From Grimontia celer (GTDB lineage: Bacteria > Pseudomonadota > Gammaproteobacteria > Enterobacterales > Vibrionaceae), in the NCBI RefSeq assembly GCF_900055185.1, contig NZ_FIZX01000005.1, positions 162,359 through 226,358 of the forward strand: a stretch of DNA of 64,000 nucleotides. The letters run 5' to 3'. The notes below the pieces were generated by a model. That model worked only from the letters and a program-made list of their open reading frames with translations. It was not told the DNA's origin and ran no database searches. How positions within the stretch are numbered: position 1 is the stretch's first letter; each line of letters begins with the position of its first letter. Shown here in pieces: positions 55,311 through 64,000 of the stretch. Both the position numbers and the translations under genes were made by a program.

Positions 55311-56276
55311 ATGACCCGCCCCTTTTCTATCGCCATACACGGTGGTGCTGGCACCATTGAACGCAGTCTGATGACACCAGAGCTGGAAGCTTCTTATCGT
55401 AAAGCACTGGCGCAGTCAGTGATGGCAGGACATGCCGTGCTCGAACAGGGTGGATCTTCGGTTGATGCGGCAGTCGCTGCTGTGACTGTGATGGAAGACA
55501 GCGAGCTTTTCAATGCAGGCAAAGGCTCGGTGCTAACCCACGACGAAACTGTTGAGATGGACGCTTCTGTTATGGATGGCAGAAACCTTGAAGCCGGCGC
55601 GGTAACCCTAATTCGTCATATCAAAAACCCGATACAACTTGCCCGTGATGTGATGCAAAAAAGCCCCCATGCGATGTTGGCGGGTGAGGGCGCGGAGTCC
55701 TTTGCCTTCAAAGAGTGCGGCTACGAGTACGTCGAGCAGGATTACTTTTTCACAGATCGTCGCTACAACGAGCTGAAAACGATGAAAAAAACCGGCGGAG
55801 TTGCACTATCGGAAGCGCGCTATCCAGATGAAAAGAAACATGGCACAGTCGGAGCGGTAGCGCTCGACAAAGAAGGCAATCTGGCTGCTGCAACCAGCAC
55901 GGGTGGACTCACCAACAAGCGCTGGGGCAGAGTCGGTGACACACCGATCATTGGTGGAGGCAACTATGCCCGCAATGGCAACGTGGCGGTATCAGCAACC
56001 GGTATGGGCGAACTTCTCATGCGCTGCACGGTTGCAGGCGATATTGCAGGGCGCATGCAATATGGCAACGCATCTATAGATCAAGCTTGCCGCGATGTGA
56101 TTCACGGTGATTTCCTGAGCCTTGGCGGAGAAGGCGGTGTGATTGCCATTGATGCTGACGGACGGGTGAATTTCGAGTTGAACTGTCCGGGCATGTACCG
56201 CGCGACGGTGAACGAGAAAGGTGAAGCGTTGGTGGCTATTTTTGCGGATGAAGAACTTCAGGCCCTAGGAACCTAG
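55311..56276 (+). CDS. iaaA: isoaspartyl peptidase/L-asparaginase (Ntn hydrolase)
   Basis: Cleaves beta-aspartyl dipeptides and L-asparagine after self-processing. The 321-residue precursor starts AIHGGAGTIER. The autocleavage and nucleophile site is KHGTVGAVALD with Thr179, and GGLTNKRWGRVGD and ATGMGELLMR bind the substrate. A good GGAA ribosome-binding site precedes the ATG. The stop codon lies in an unusual CCTAGG-rich palindrome. Confidence 0.94.
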   Translation: MTRPFSIAIHGGAGTIERSLMTPELEASYRKALAQSVMAGHAVLEQGGSSVDAAVAAVTVMEDSELFNAGKGSVLTHDETVEMDASVMDGRNLEAGAVTLIRHIKNPIQLARDVMQKSPHAMLAGEGAESFAFKECGYEYVEQDYFFTDRRYNELKTMKKTGGVALSEARYPDEKKHGTVGAVALDKEGNLAAATSTGGLTNKRWGRVGDTPIIGGGNYARNGNVAVSATGMGELLMRCTVAGDIAGRMQYGNASIDQACRDVIHGDFLSLGGEGGVIAIDADGRVNFELNCPGMYRATVNEKGEALVAIFADEELQALGT

Positions 56277-56284
56277 GGCCTAGG
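56261..56284 (+). repeat. CCTAGG triplet and palindrome over the iaaA stop
   Basis: GGCCCTAGG (56261-56269) and CCTAGGGCC (56272-56280) form a 9-bp inverted repeat with a 2-base loop. A third CCTAGG follows at 56279-56284. Three CCTAGG hexamers in 21 bases is notable because CTAG is generally rare in gammaproteobacterial DNA. No T tract follows. Confidence 0.7.
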
Positions 56285-56292
56285 ACCTGCTT

Positions 56293-56517
56293 TCAATAAT
56301 GCGGTGGCGGTGTTTCTTCCGACATGCTGGCAATGTTTGCCGGCTCCATCGCTTTCAGCTTGGTTACCAAAAAGGTGATTTGCGTTGCCATCTTGTCGAT
56401 GGTTTTTTGCTGCTGGGTGATCGCATCATTCAGCTCTTCAATCGTGTGTTCCTGAAAAGCCTGTTTGATCTCCAGATCGTCAATTTGTTTCTGCAGACGC
56501 AGTTCTGTCTCGGTCAT
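56293..56517 (-). CDS. slyX: SlyX family protein
   Basis: A 74-residue, mostly coiled-coil protein (about residues 3-55) ending SEETPPPHY, the conserved SlyX C-terminus. Function unknown; it usually neighbours slyD and fkpA. Convergent with iaaA; the WD40 lipoprotein gene lies 14 bases upstream on the same strand. Confidence 0.95.
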   Translation of the reverse strand: MTETELRLQKQIDDLEIKQAFQEHTIEELNDAITQQQKTIDKMATQITFLVTKLKAMEPANIASMSEETPPPHY

Positions 56518-56531
56518 TTTGGTATCTCAAA

Positions 56532-57509
56532 TTACTCTGCTATCCACGCCTGAGCGATACCGGCGGAAGTGCCGGAAATCACGCGACCAGTTGGATCGAT
56601 GGCGACATCATACACGACTGCACTGGGTGGACGCGTATTTTGTTGCTCTTCCGCCAACCAGCGGCCGAGATTGTCCCCGCTTTCTACATCCCAAAACTCT
56701 ACCCGTCGTCCCGGTGTTCCAGTCACCAGTTTGGAGCCATCATCTGAAAAACGGGCGGTTGAAAAATTCGGATGGCGGTGGAACATATTGAGCTCGGTTT
56801 TTGGCTCGCCCGTCGATAAATCCCAGATAATGGCGGTGTCATCACCATCTGCAGAAAAGGCGAACTTACCGGTGCGGTGTAACTCTACGCGGGTAATACG
56901 GTGTTCATGAGGAAACTCATTGAGGATTTGTCCGGTTTCCGTGCTCCAGAAAAAAGCGTTGTGATCATTACCGCCTGACATGGCGAATTTTCCGTTGGGC
57001 GCGAGTGACACACTGTTCACTTTATCTTGGTGGGCAAGGAACTCTAAGCGTCTTCCTGTGCCTAAGTCCACGAACAGGGCTTTGCCATTAGAAAGGGCAA
57101 GCAGCACTTTTTCGCCATTATTACTGATATCGACATCGCGGATGATGCCGTCGGAAATCGACCACAGACCTTCGGCTTGTCCCCATGCCAAATCCCATAC
57201 CGCAAAGTTTTGCGATGTGGCGGTAATGGCGTAGCGGTTGCTGTCAGAGATCTGACTGGCGATCACGGTGTTTTTATCCGGGTCCTGATCGCCGAATTCG
57301 GCCAGTTTTTTATTCTCTACCAAATCCCACAAATCAATGCCGTGGGACGTGGAAGCGATAAGCGCGAACCGGCCGTCTCGGCTAAGGCTGAAACTGGTGA
57401 CACCATCCGGATCCAGCGTCCAGCGCTGGGCTTCATGTGTAGAGTGAAAGCAACCGGAAAGTGCTAACAGTGTCAGAAATAAGCAAATTGTGCGGACGAA
57501 TTGTCGCAT
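56532..57509 (-). CDS. WD40-repeat lipoprotein
   Basis: A 325-residue protein with a lipoprotein signal peptide and lipobox LALSGC (Cys about residue 20). About six to seven WD40-like repeats follow (DLWDLVENKKL, AVWDLAWG, AFFWSTETGQIL, AIIWDLSTGEP, VEFWDVESGD), forming a beta-propeller. The residue after the cysteine is Phe, consistent with outer-membrane sorting. Likely a periplasmic scaffold; no known partner. Transcribed with slyX and divergent from fkpA. Confidence 0.87.
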   Translation of the reverse strand: MRQFVRTICLFLTLLALSGCFHSTHEAQRWTLDPDGVTSFSLSRDGRFALIASTSHGIDLWDLVENKKLAEFGDQDPDKNTVIASQISDSNRYAITATSQNFAVWDLAWGQAEGLWSISDGIIRDVDISNNGEKVLLALSNGKALFVDLGTGRRLEFLAHQDKVNSVSLAPNGKFAMSGGNDHNAFFWSTETGQILNEFPHEHRITRVELHRTGKFAFSADGDDTAIIWDLSTGEPKTELNMFHRHPNFSTARFSDDGSKLVTGTPGRRVEFWDVESGDNLGRWLAEEQQNTRPPSAVVYDVAIDPTGRVISGTSAGIAQAWIAE

Positions 57510-57631
57510 TGCCCTTGTGTTCCTTATCTTGGACCCCTATAACGTCGAGTATATTGATCGTTTCGGGCTTTCGCATCGTTATCGCGTAAGCGAATAAAAG
57601 AAATGTGGGTTTTATACCAACGGAGTCACTA

Positions 57632-58408
57632 ATGAAATCAGTTTTTAAAATGTCGCTGCTGGCTGCCACTGTTGCACTAGCTGTGGGTTGTCAGGAAGAA
57701 GCGAAAGACGAAACCGCAAAAGTTGAAGCGCCAGTTGCTGCTGAAGCTGTCACGTTCGCCACTGAAGATGACAAAGCGGCATACGCGATTGGTGCGTCCC
57801 TGGCGCAGTACCTGAAAGCTAATCTGGACCAACAAGAAGAGTTGGGCTTGTCACTGAGCAACGATTTGGTTCTGCAAGGTGTGCAGGATGCATTTGCTGA
57901 TAAATCCAAGCTGACCGAAGAAGAGGCGCAATTGGCACTGCAAGCGCTGGATCAGCGTGTCGCCCAACTGGCTCAGGAAAAAGCTCAGGAAAAAGCAGCA
58001 GAAGCAGTGAAAGCGGGCGAAGACTTCCGTGCACAGTTTGCGAAAACCGAAGGTGTTAACACCACGGATTCTGGTCTGATGTACCTGGTTGAAACTATGG
58101 GCGAAGGCAACAAGCCAGCCGCAGAAGATACCGTAGTGGTTCACTACAAAGGTACCCTGACTGACGGCACGCAGTTCGACAGCTCTTACGACCGTAACCA
58201 ACCAGCGACTTTCCCGTTGAACCGCGTGATCCCAGGTTGGACTGAAGGTGTGCAGTTGATGCCAGTGGGCTCTAAATTCAAGTTCGTCATTCCGCCAGAG
58301 CTGGCATACGGTTCTCAGGATACGCCAGCAATCCCAGCTAACTCGACCTTGGTATTTGAAGTTGAACTTCTGGAAATCAAAGGTGAGGCTGGCGAAGCGA
58401 AAGGTTAA
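57632..58408 (+). CDS. fkpA: FKBP-type peptidyl-prolyl isomerase FkpA
   Basis: Envelope prolyl isomerase and chaperone. The 258-residue product has a signal sequence with a lipobox-like ALAVGC, an N-terminal helical dimerisation domain (about residues 40-135, Gln/Ala/Lys-rich) and a C-terminal FKBP domain with VVHYKGTLTDGTQFDSSYDR, GVQLMPVGSKFKFVIP and LAYG. The cysteine suggests it is lipid-anchored, unlike soluble E. coli FkpA. The frame opens nine codons earlier; ATG 57632 begins the signal peptide. Confidence 0.95.
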   Translation: MKSVFKMSLLAATVALAVGCQEEAKDETAKVEAPVAAEAVTFATEDDKAAYAIGASLAQYLKANLDQQEELGLSLSNDLVLQGVQDAFADKSKLTEEEAQLALQALDQRVAQLAQEKAQEKAAEAVKAGEDFRAQFAKTEGVNTTDSGLMYLVETMGEGNKPAAEDTVVVHYKGTLTDGTQFDSSYDRNQPATFPLNRVIPGWTEGVQLMPVGSKFKFVIPPELAYGSQDTPAIPANSTLVFEVELLEIKGEAGEAKG

Positions 58409-58438
58409 TCCTTCCACTGCACGTTTGCTTACAAAGAG

Positions 58439-58467
58439 AACCCCGGCTTTTGTCGGGGTTTTTTTAT
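58439..58467 (+). terminator. terminator of fkpA
   Basis: Seven-bp GC-rich stem aaccccg/cggggtt (58439-58445/58454-58460) followed by a T7 run. Confidence 0.93.
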
Positions 58468-58573
58468 TTTCTTGATCTAAGTCTGTTAGACTTATCGCTA
58501 GATTTTAAAGTTTGCAGCTTTCGTTTATCTTTGCCTGCGGTAAACGAAATCCATCACAAAGGAAGATAAACCT

Positions 58574-59296
58574 GTGGTATCGACAGACAGCTTTGGTGCG
58601 GACGTGATCGTCGAAAGTGATTTTATCGAGAGTAATCCTTTCACTGACACCGATCGCGTTATCCTGAAATCTTATGAAGCCGTGGTAGATGGTCTTGCAG
58701 CCCTGATTGGTCAGCACTGTGAAATCGTGCTGCACTCACTGGAAGATTTGAACACCTCTGCTATCAAAATTGCCAACGGTGAGAACACTGGCCGTCAGGT
58801 GGGTTCGCCAATTACTGATTTGGCACTTCGCATGCTGCGTGATATTGAAGGGTCTGAACGAAACTTCTCACGTGCTTATTTCACACGTGCCAAAGGCAAT
58901 ACCCTGATGAAGTCCATCACAGTAGCCATCCGCAATGCGGATAACCGCGTGATTGGTCTTTTGTGTATCAACATCAACCTGGATGCGCCTTTCTCTCAAG
59001 TGCTGCAAGCTTTCATGCCGACAGAAGAAGCGCGTCAGGCAGTGTCTTCTGTTAACTTTGCCAGTGATGTTGATGAGCTGGTAGACCAAACGGTTGAACG
59101 CACCATTGAAGAAATCAATGCCGATAAGTCAGTGTCGAATAACACCAAGAACCGCCAGATTGTGATGGAGTTGTTCGATAAAGGTATTTTCGATATCAAA
59201 GATGCTATTAACCGTGTGGCGGATCGCCTCAATATTTCCAAACACACGGTTTATCTTTACATCCGCCAGCGTAAAGGTGAGGACGGCGAAAAATGA
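58574..59296 (+). CDS. yheO: YheO-type PAS/helix-turn-helix regulator
   Basis: A 240-residue protein with an N-terminal YheO-like PAS domain (about residues 25-140; [25 protein letters not shown]) and a C-terminal helix-turn-helix (about 185-235; [27 protein letters not shown], read in parts). It is the conserved gene upstream of tusDCB; its ligand and targets are not known. GTG start with GGAAG upstream. tusD overlaps its end by 4 bases. Confidence 0.9.
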   Translation: MVSTDSFGADVIVESDFIESNPFTDTDRVILKSYEAVVDGLAALIGQHCEIVLHSLEDLNTSAIKIANGENTGRQVGSPITDLALRMLRDIEGSERNFSRAYFTRAKGNTLMKSITVAIRNADNRVIGLLCININLDAPFSQVLQAFMPTEEARQAVSSVNFASDVDELVDQTVERTIEEINADKSVSNNTKNRQIVMELFDKGIFDIKDAINRVADRLNISKHTVYLYIRQRKGEDGEK

Positions 59297-59685
59297 GCCT
59301 GAGTTATGTGCTCGTGGTGAATGGTCCAGTGTACGGGCGCCAGTCATCGCTCACCGCGTTCCGCTTTGCCAAAGCAGTGATAGAAAAAGGACACACGTTA
59401 ACGCGTGTGTTTTTCTATCAAGACGGTGTGTCCAATGCTTCCTCCCTGACTGTGCCAGCCAATGATGAGTTTGATTTGGTTGCTGCTTGGCAATCGCTGT
59501 CAAAAGAGAGCGGTGTGGAGCTTGAAACCTGTGTTGCTGCTGCGCTGCGTCGTGGTCAGGTGAGCGAAGAAGAGGCCAAACAGCACGCCCTCACATCTTC
59601 CAACATGGCTGATGGCTTTTCTCAGGCAGGTCTTGGCGCGCTTTCGGAAGCTCTGCTGACTGCCGATCGCGTTATTCAGTTTTAG
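59293..59685 (+). CDS. tusD: sulfurtransferase TusD
   Basis: Subunit of the TusBCD relay that passes persulfide sulfur from TusA to TusE and MnmA for 2-thiouridine in tRNA. The 130-residue DsrE-fold product has the catalytic cysteine in [11 protein letters not shown] (near residue 78) and [17 protein letters not shown] at the end. Start overlaps yheO (ATGA). Confidence 0.96.
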   Translation: MSLSYVLVVNGPVYGRQSSLTAFRFAKAVIEKGHTLTRVFFYQDGVSNASSLTVPANDEFDLVAAWQSLSKESGVELETCVAAALRRGQVSEEEAKQHALTSSNMADGFSQAGLGALSEALLTADRVIQF

Positions 59686-59693
59686 GTGCATCC

Positions 59694-60050
59694 ATGAATA
59701 AGATAGGTTTTGTTTTCTCTTCTGCGCCTCATGGTAACGCGTCTGGCCGGGAAGGACTTGATGCAGTGCTGGCAACCTCCAATTACAGTGAAGATCTCAT
59801 TCTGTTTTTCGTCGGTGATGGTGTGATGCAACTGCTGGCGGACCAAAAACCGGATGAGGTGCTGAGTCGCGACTATATTTCTACCTTTAAAATGTTGTCA
59901 CTGTGCGATGTGGAAGAAATCTACGTGTGTGCTGACTCATTGGCTGAGCGTGGTCTGAGTGACCATCCCCTTGTTATTGGGGTAGAAAAAATCTCACCAA
60001 CGGACATTGCAGCTTCACTGGGCCAATGCACCAAAGTGCTCCAGTTTTAA
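59694..60050 (+). CDS. tusC: sulfurtransferase complex subunit TusC
   Basis: A 118-residue DsrF-like subunit of the TusBCD hexamer beginning KIGFVFSSAPHGNASGREGLDA (read in parts). It has a core similar to TusD but lacks the relay cysteine. It lies 8 bases after tusD. Confidence 0.95.
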   Translation: MNKIGFVFSSAPHGNASGREGLDAVLATSNYSEDLILFFVGDGVMQLLADQKPDEVLSRDYISTFKMLSLCDVEEIYVCADSLAERGLSDHPLVIGVEKISPTDIAASLGQCTKVLQF

Positions 60051-60059
60051 GGAATGACA

Positions 60060-60350
60060 ATGCTTCATACCGTTAACGCTTCCCCTTACGCTTCGTCAGC
60101 TCTGGCGAATTGTCTGCGATATTCCGAGAAACACAGTGAGATCCTTTTGTTGGAAGATGCAGTTGTTGCCGGGATCCTCGGTGGGCAATGGGAAGGGCAG
60201 CTTATTTCATCAGGACGAAGAATTTATGTGCTTCAGGAAGACGCTATCGCCCGTGGCATCGAGCAGAAAATCGTATCACAATTTGAACTTATTGATATGG
60301 AAGGGTTTGTTGAACTCACGGCCCGGCATGTCACGCAAATGAAATGGTGA
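60060..60350 (+). CDS. tusB: sulfurtransferase complex subunit TusB
   Basis: A 96-residue DsrH-like subunit starting MLHTVNASPYAS with LLLEDAVVAGI and the Trp-containing C-terminus MKW. ATG 60060 has AAGGA six bases upstream and gives the usual MLHT start; ATG 60054 is less likely. Last gene before the str operon promoter. Confidence 0.93.
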   Translation: MLHTVNASPYASSALANCLRYSEKHSEILLLEDAVVAGILGGQWEGQLISSGRRIYVLQEDAIARGIEQKIVSQFELIDMEGFVELTARHVTQMKW

Positions 60351-60431
60351 TTTAGCCGTCTATCTACTAGCGTAAAGGCTTGGGAATGTAGCGGTTATAA
60401 AACGATCAATGCAAAGATCGTTGTATAAATC

Positions 60432-60904
<473 letters not shown>

Positions 60905-60981
60905 TGGAATCCGTTAAGTAAGGCCAAACACTAATTAATTTGTAATTTTGAAAAAACTGAAAAGTTTTGGATAAAACCTGA

Positions 60982-61473
<492 letters not shown>

Positions 61474-61483
61474 TACCTTTTTG

Positions 61484-61503
61484 GGCGCGACTCCGGTCGC
61501 GCC
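61484..61503 (+). other. GC-rich hairpin between rpsG and fusA
   Basis: Perfect 8-bp stem ggcgcgac/gtcgcgcc (61484-61491/61496-61503) with a TCCG loop and no T tract; probably mRNA structure rather than a terminator. Confidence 0.6.
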
Positions 61504-61545
61504 TAAACCACATTCTAAGGATACCCTTAGTAAGAGGATACTACT

Positions 61546-63642
61546 GTGGCTCGTAAGACCCCTATTGAGCGCTACCGTAACATCGGTATTTGTGCGCACG
61601 TAGACGCAGGTAAAACTACAACAACAGAGCGTATCCTGTTTTACACTGGTCTTTCTCATAAAATTGGTGAAGTGCACGATGGTGCGGCAACCATGGACTG
61701 GATGGAACAGGAGCAAGAGCGTGGTATCACCATCACCTCCGCTGCGACTACAACTTTCTGGCGCGGTATGGATGCACAATTCCCTGAGCATCGCATCAAC
61801 ATCATTGATACCCCAGGACACGTTGACTTTACCATCGAGGTAGAGCGTTCCTTGCGCGTATTGGATGGTGCAGTAGTTGTATTCTGTGGTTCTTCCGGTG
61901 TTGAACCTCAGTCAGAGACCGTTTGGCGTCAGGCTGACAAATATGAAGTTCCTCGTATGGTTTTCGTCAATAAGATGGACCGTGCAGGCGCAGATTTTTT
62001 GCGTGTGGTTGAGCAGATTAAAGTTCGACTGGGCGCAACTCCAGTGCCAATTCATCTGAATATCGGTGCTGAAGAAGACTTCCGCGGTGTTATCGACCTT
62101 ATCAAAATGAAGGCGATTAACTGGAGCGAAGCTGACCAGGGCATGAGCTTCACATACGAAGACATCCCGTCAGACCTGCAAGAGCTGGCTGATGAGTGGC
62201 ACCAAAATCTGGTAGAAGCCGCTGCAGAAGCAAACGAAGAGTTGATGGACAAGTACCTTGAAGAAGGTGAATTGACCGAAGCTGAAATCAAGCAAGCTCT
62301 GCGTGAACGTACACTGAATAATGAAATCGTACTGGCGACTTGTGGTTCTGCATTTAAGAACAAAGGCGTTCAGGCGGTTCTTGATGCTGTTATTGAGTTC
62401 CTTCCTTCTCCTGTTGACGTAAAAGCGATCAAAGGTGAAGACGAAGATGGCAACGAGATCGAACGTCACTCTGACGACAACGAACCGTTCGCAGCTCTGG
62501 CATTTAAGATTGCTACAGACCCATTCGTAGGTACTCTGACCTTCCTGCGTGTTTACTCAGGTGTGGTTAACACTGGCGACACTGTGTACAACTCAGTGAA
62601 GCAAAAGCGTGAGCGTTTCGGCCGTATCGTTCAGATGCACTCAAACAAGCGTGAAGAAATCAAAGAAATTCGCGCGGGTGACATTGCAGCGGCCATCGGT
62701 CTGAAAGACGTCACTACAGGAGACACCCTGTGTGCGCAAGAATCAAAAGTTGTTCTTGAGCGCATGGAATTCCCTGAACCAGTTATTCAGATCGCTGTAG
62801 AGCCACGCTCTAAAGCAGATCAGGAAAAAATGGGTATCGCGCTGGGCAAACTGGCGGCAGAAGATCCATCATTCCGCGTTGAAACCGATGACGAGTCAGG
62901 CCAGACCCTGATCTCAGGTATGGGTGAGCTTCACCTGGACATCATCGTTGACCGTATGCGTCGTGAGTTCAGCGTAGAATGTAATGTAGGTAAGCCACAG
63001 GTGGCATACCGCGAAACCATCCGTGGTTCGGCTGAAGTCGAAGGTAAATTCGTCAAGCAGTCTGGTGGTCGTGGTCAGTACGGTCATGTTTGGCTGAAAC
63101 TGGAACCATCTGAGAAAGGCGAAGGTTTTGTCTTCGTCGATGAAATCGTTGGTGGTGTGGTACCTAAAGAATACATCGGTGCTGTTGCTAAAGGTGTTGA
63201 AGAGCAGATGAGTAGTGGTGTACTCGCCGGCTACCCAGTGCTTGATATCAAAGCAACGCTTTTCGATGGTTCATACCATGATGTTGACTCCAACGAAATG
63301 GCGTTTAAGATCGCTGCATCTATGGCGTTCAAGAAAGGTGCACTTGAAGCGCAACCTGTCATTCTTGAGCCAATGATGAAAGTGGAAGTTACCACTCCAG
63401 AAGACTGGATGGGTGACGTAGTGGGCGACCTGAACCGTCGTCGTGGTCTGATTGGCGGTATGGATGAAGGTCCTGCCGGTTTGAAGATCATTCGCGCGCA
63501 GGTGCCACTGGCTGAGATGTTTGGTTACGCAACTGACTTGCGTTCAGCGACTCAGGGCCGCGCATCTTACTCTATGGAATTCAGTGATTACGCTGATATT
63601 CCTAAGAATATCGCTGATTCAATCATCGCAGAGCGTTCTTGA
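61546..63642 (+). CDS. fusA: elongation factor G
   Basis: GTPase that drives ribosomal translocation. The 698-residue product begins at GTG with AAGAGG upstream. It has G1 [16 protein letters not shown]2/G3 region [16 protein letters not shown]4 NKMDRAGA, then domains II-V ([18 protein letters not shown] and the C-terminal GGMDEGPAG region). Length is that of canonical EF-G1. Confidence 0.99.
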   Translation: MARKTPIERYRNIGICAHVDAGKTTTTERILFYTGLSHKIGEVHDGAATMDWMEQEQERGITITSAATTTFWRGMDAQFPEHRINIIDTPGHVDFTIEVERSLRVLDGAVVVFCGSSGVEPQSETVWRQADKYEVPRMVFVNKMDRAGADFLRVVEQIKVRLGATPVPIHLNIGAEEDFRGVIDLIKMKAINWSEADQGMSFTYEDIPSDLQELADEWHQNLVEAAAEANEELMDKYLEEGELTEAEIKQALRERTLNNEIVLATCGSAFKNKGVQAVLDAVIEFLPSPVDVKAIKGEDEDGNEIERHSDDNEPFAALAFKIATDPFVGTLTFLRVYSGVVNTGDTVYNSVKQKRERFGRIVQMHSNKREEIKEIRAGDIAAAIGLKDVTTGDTLCAQESKVVLERMEFPEPVIQIAVEPRSKADQEKMGIALGKLAAEDPSFRVETDDESGQTLISGMGELHLDIIVDRMRREFSVECNVGKPQVAYRETIRGSAEVEGKFVKQSGGRGQYGHVWLKLEPSEKGEGFVFVDEIVGGVVPKEYIGAVAKGVEEQMSSGVLAGYPVLDIKATLFDGSYHDVDSNEMAFKIAASMAFKKGALEAQPVILEPMMKVEVTTPEDWMGDVVGDLNRRRGLIGGMDEGPAGLKIIRAQVPLAEMFGYATDLRSATQGRASYSMEFSDYADIPKNIADSIIAERS

Positions 63643-63698
63643 TTGATAGGTGGTTTTAATGCTGGCATTATTGGCCCGCATTAATAAAAACTTCTGAT

Positions 63699-63720
63699 CG
63701 CACTCACGACGGTGAGTGCG
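63699..63720 (+). other. hairpin between fusA and tuf
   Basis: Perfect 9-bp stem cgcactcac/gtgagtgcg (63699-63707/63712-63720) with a GACG loop and no T tract; probably a processing or structural element in the str mRNA. Confidence 0.6.
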
Positions 63721-63746
63721 GCTCACAACTAGGAAGGAACACGATC

Positions 63747-64000
63747 GTGTCTAAAGAAAAATTTGAACGTACGAAACCGCACGTTAACGTTGGTACTATC
63801 GGCCACGTTGACCACGGTAAAACCACTCTGACTGCAGCAATCTGTACTGTACTGTCTAAAACTTACGGCGGTTCAGCGCGTGACTTCGCATCAATCGATA
63901 ACGCGCCAGAAGAGCGCGAGCGTGGTATCACTATCTCTACTTCACACGTAGAGTACGATACTCCAACTCGCCACTACGCACACGTAGACTGCCCAGGACA
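63747..64000 (+). CDS. tuf: elongation factor Tu (5' part, cut by window end)
   Basis: GTP-dependent carrier of aminoacyl-tRNA. GTG start with AGGAAGG upstream; the N-terminus [26 protein letters not shown] (read in parts) carries the G1 loop, and [13 protein letters not shown] is the switch I region. Only about 84 codons are in the window, ending at the DCPG motif. Last gene of the str operon in its normal place. Confidence 0.99.
   Translation, partial: MSKEKFERTKPHVNVGTIGHVDHGKTTLTAAICTVLSKTYGGSARDFASIDNAPEERERGITISTSHVEYDTPTRHYAHVDCPG

Noticed and set aside
56261..56284. Rho-independent terminator of iaaA
   Set aside because: The palindrome overlaps the stop codon and has only a two-base loop and no T tract, so it is listed as a repeat.

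Overview
The window is a 64 kb piece of a chromosome from a gammaproteobacterium of the family Vibrionaceae. Three things point there: gene order (ppc-argCBGH-lpd-prx/grx-oxyR-mrcA-pilMNOPQ-aroKB-damX-dam-rpe-gph-trpS, then pabA-argD-astA-astD-crp, then the slyD/fkpA/tusDCB/str-operon block), a CRP protein that reads as the Vibrio form, and the ArgH-acetyltransferase fusion typical of Vibrio/Moritella-type bacteria. From roughly balanced base composition I would guess a Grimontia/Enterovibrio-like genus; this is inference. No tRNA, rRNA, insertion sequence, prophage or CRISPR array was found, so this is core chromosome with a few accessory genes.

Layout. 1-8.4 kb: ppc (minus) facing away from argC-argB-argG-argH(A); argE and argF are absent here. 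8.4-12.1 kb: DUF3624 gene, a dihydrolipoamide-dehydrogenase-like flavoprotein and a hybrid peroxiredoxin-glutaredoxin, divergent from oxyR. 12.2-22.6 kb: mrcA (minus), then pilMNOPQ, aroK, aroB, damX. 22.7-26.5 kb: dam, DUF2970 gene, rpe, gph, trpS. 26.7-34.0 kb: a secreted ExeM-like nuclease and a two-gene signalling pair made of apparently inactive modules. 34.1-41.3 kb: pabA, argD, astA, astD, a DUF1338 gene, a possible small gene, crp and an OsmC gene. 41.3-49.8 kb (mostly minus): DUF3501 / Fe-S / rubrerythrin operon, prkB, yheU, DUF3187 gene, yheT, a MocR regulator divergent from a LysE exporter, and a TIGR02444 gene. 49.7-57.5 kb: yheS, kefG-kefB-yheV, slyD, isoaspartyl peptidase, slyX, WD40 lipoprotein. 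57.6-64 kb: fkpA, yheO, tusDCB and the str operon rpsL-rpsG-fusA-tuf, cut by the window end.

Most striking observations. (1) Between the argC promoter and argC lies a short reading frame ending in five consecutive arginine codons followed by stop, with overlapping potential hairpins: it looks like an arginine-sensing attenuator leader peptide. It comes directly after an ArgR-type operator, so argCBGH may be under both repression and attenuation. (2) The pair at 29.7-34.0 kb looks like a hybrid histidine kinase plus an HD-GYP response regulator. However, the H-box His is Tyr, the N-box Asn is lost, the Hpt His is replaced, and the HD and HHE residues of the HD-GYP domain are gone, while both receiver domains keep their phospho-Asp. 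(3) A perfect 16-bp palindrome sits between a MocR regulator and a LysE exporter. (4) A CRP-like site lies upstream of a possible 64-residue gene next to crp.

Functional themes: arginine metabolism (synthesis at argCBGH and argD; catabolism at astA/astD), oxidative-stress defence (OxyR, Prx-Grx, rubrerythrin cluster, KefB/G), envelope and pilus biogenesis (PBP1A, PilMNOPQ, DamX), and translation (TrpS, TusBCD, S12, S7, EF-G, EF-Tu).
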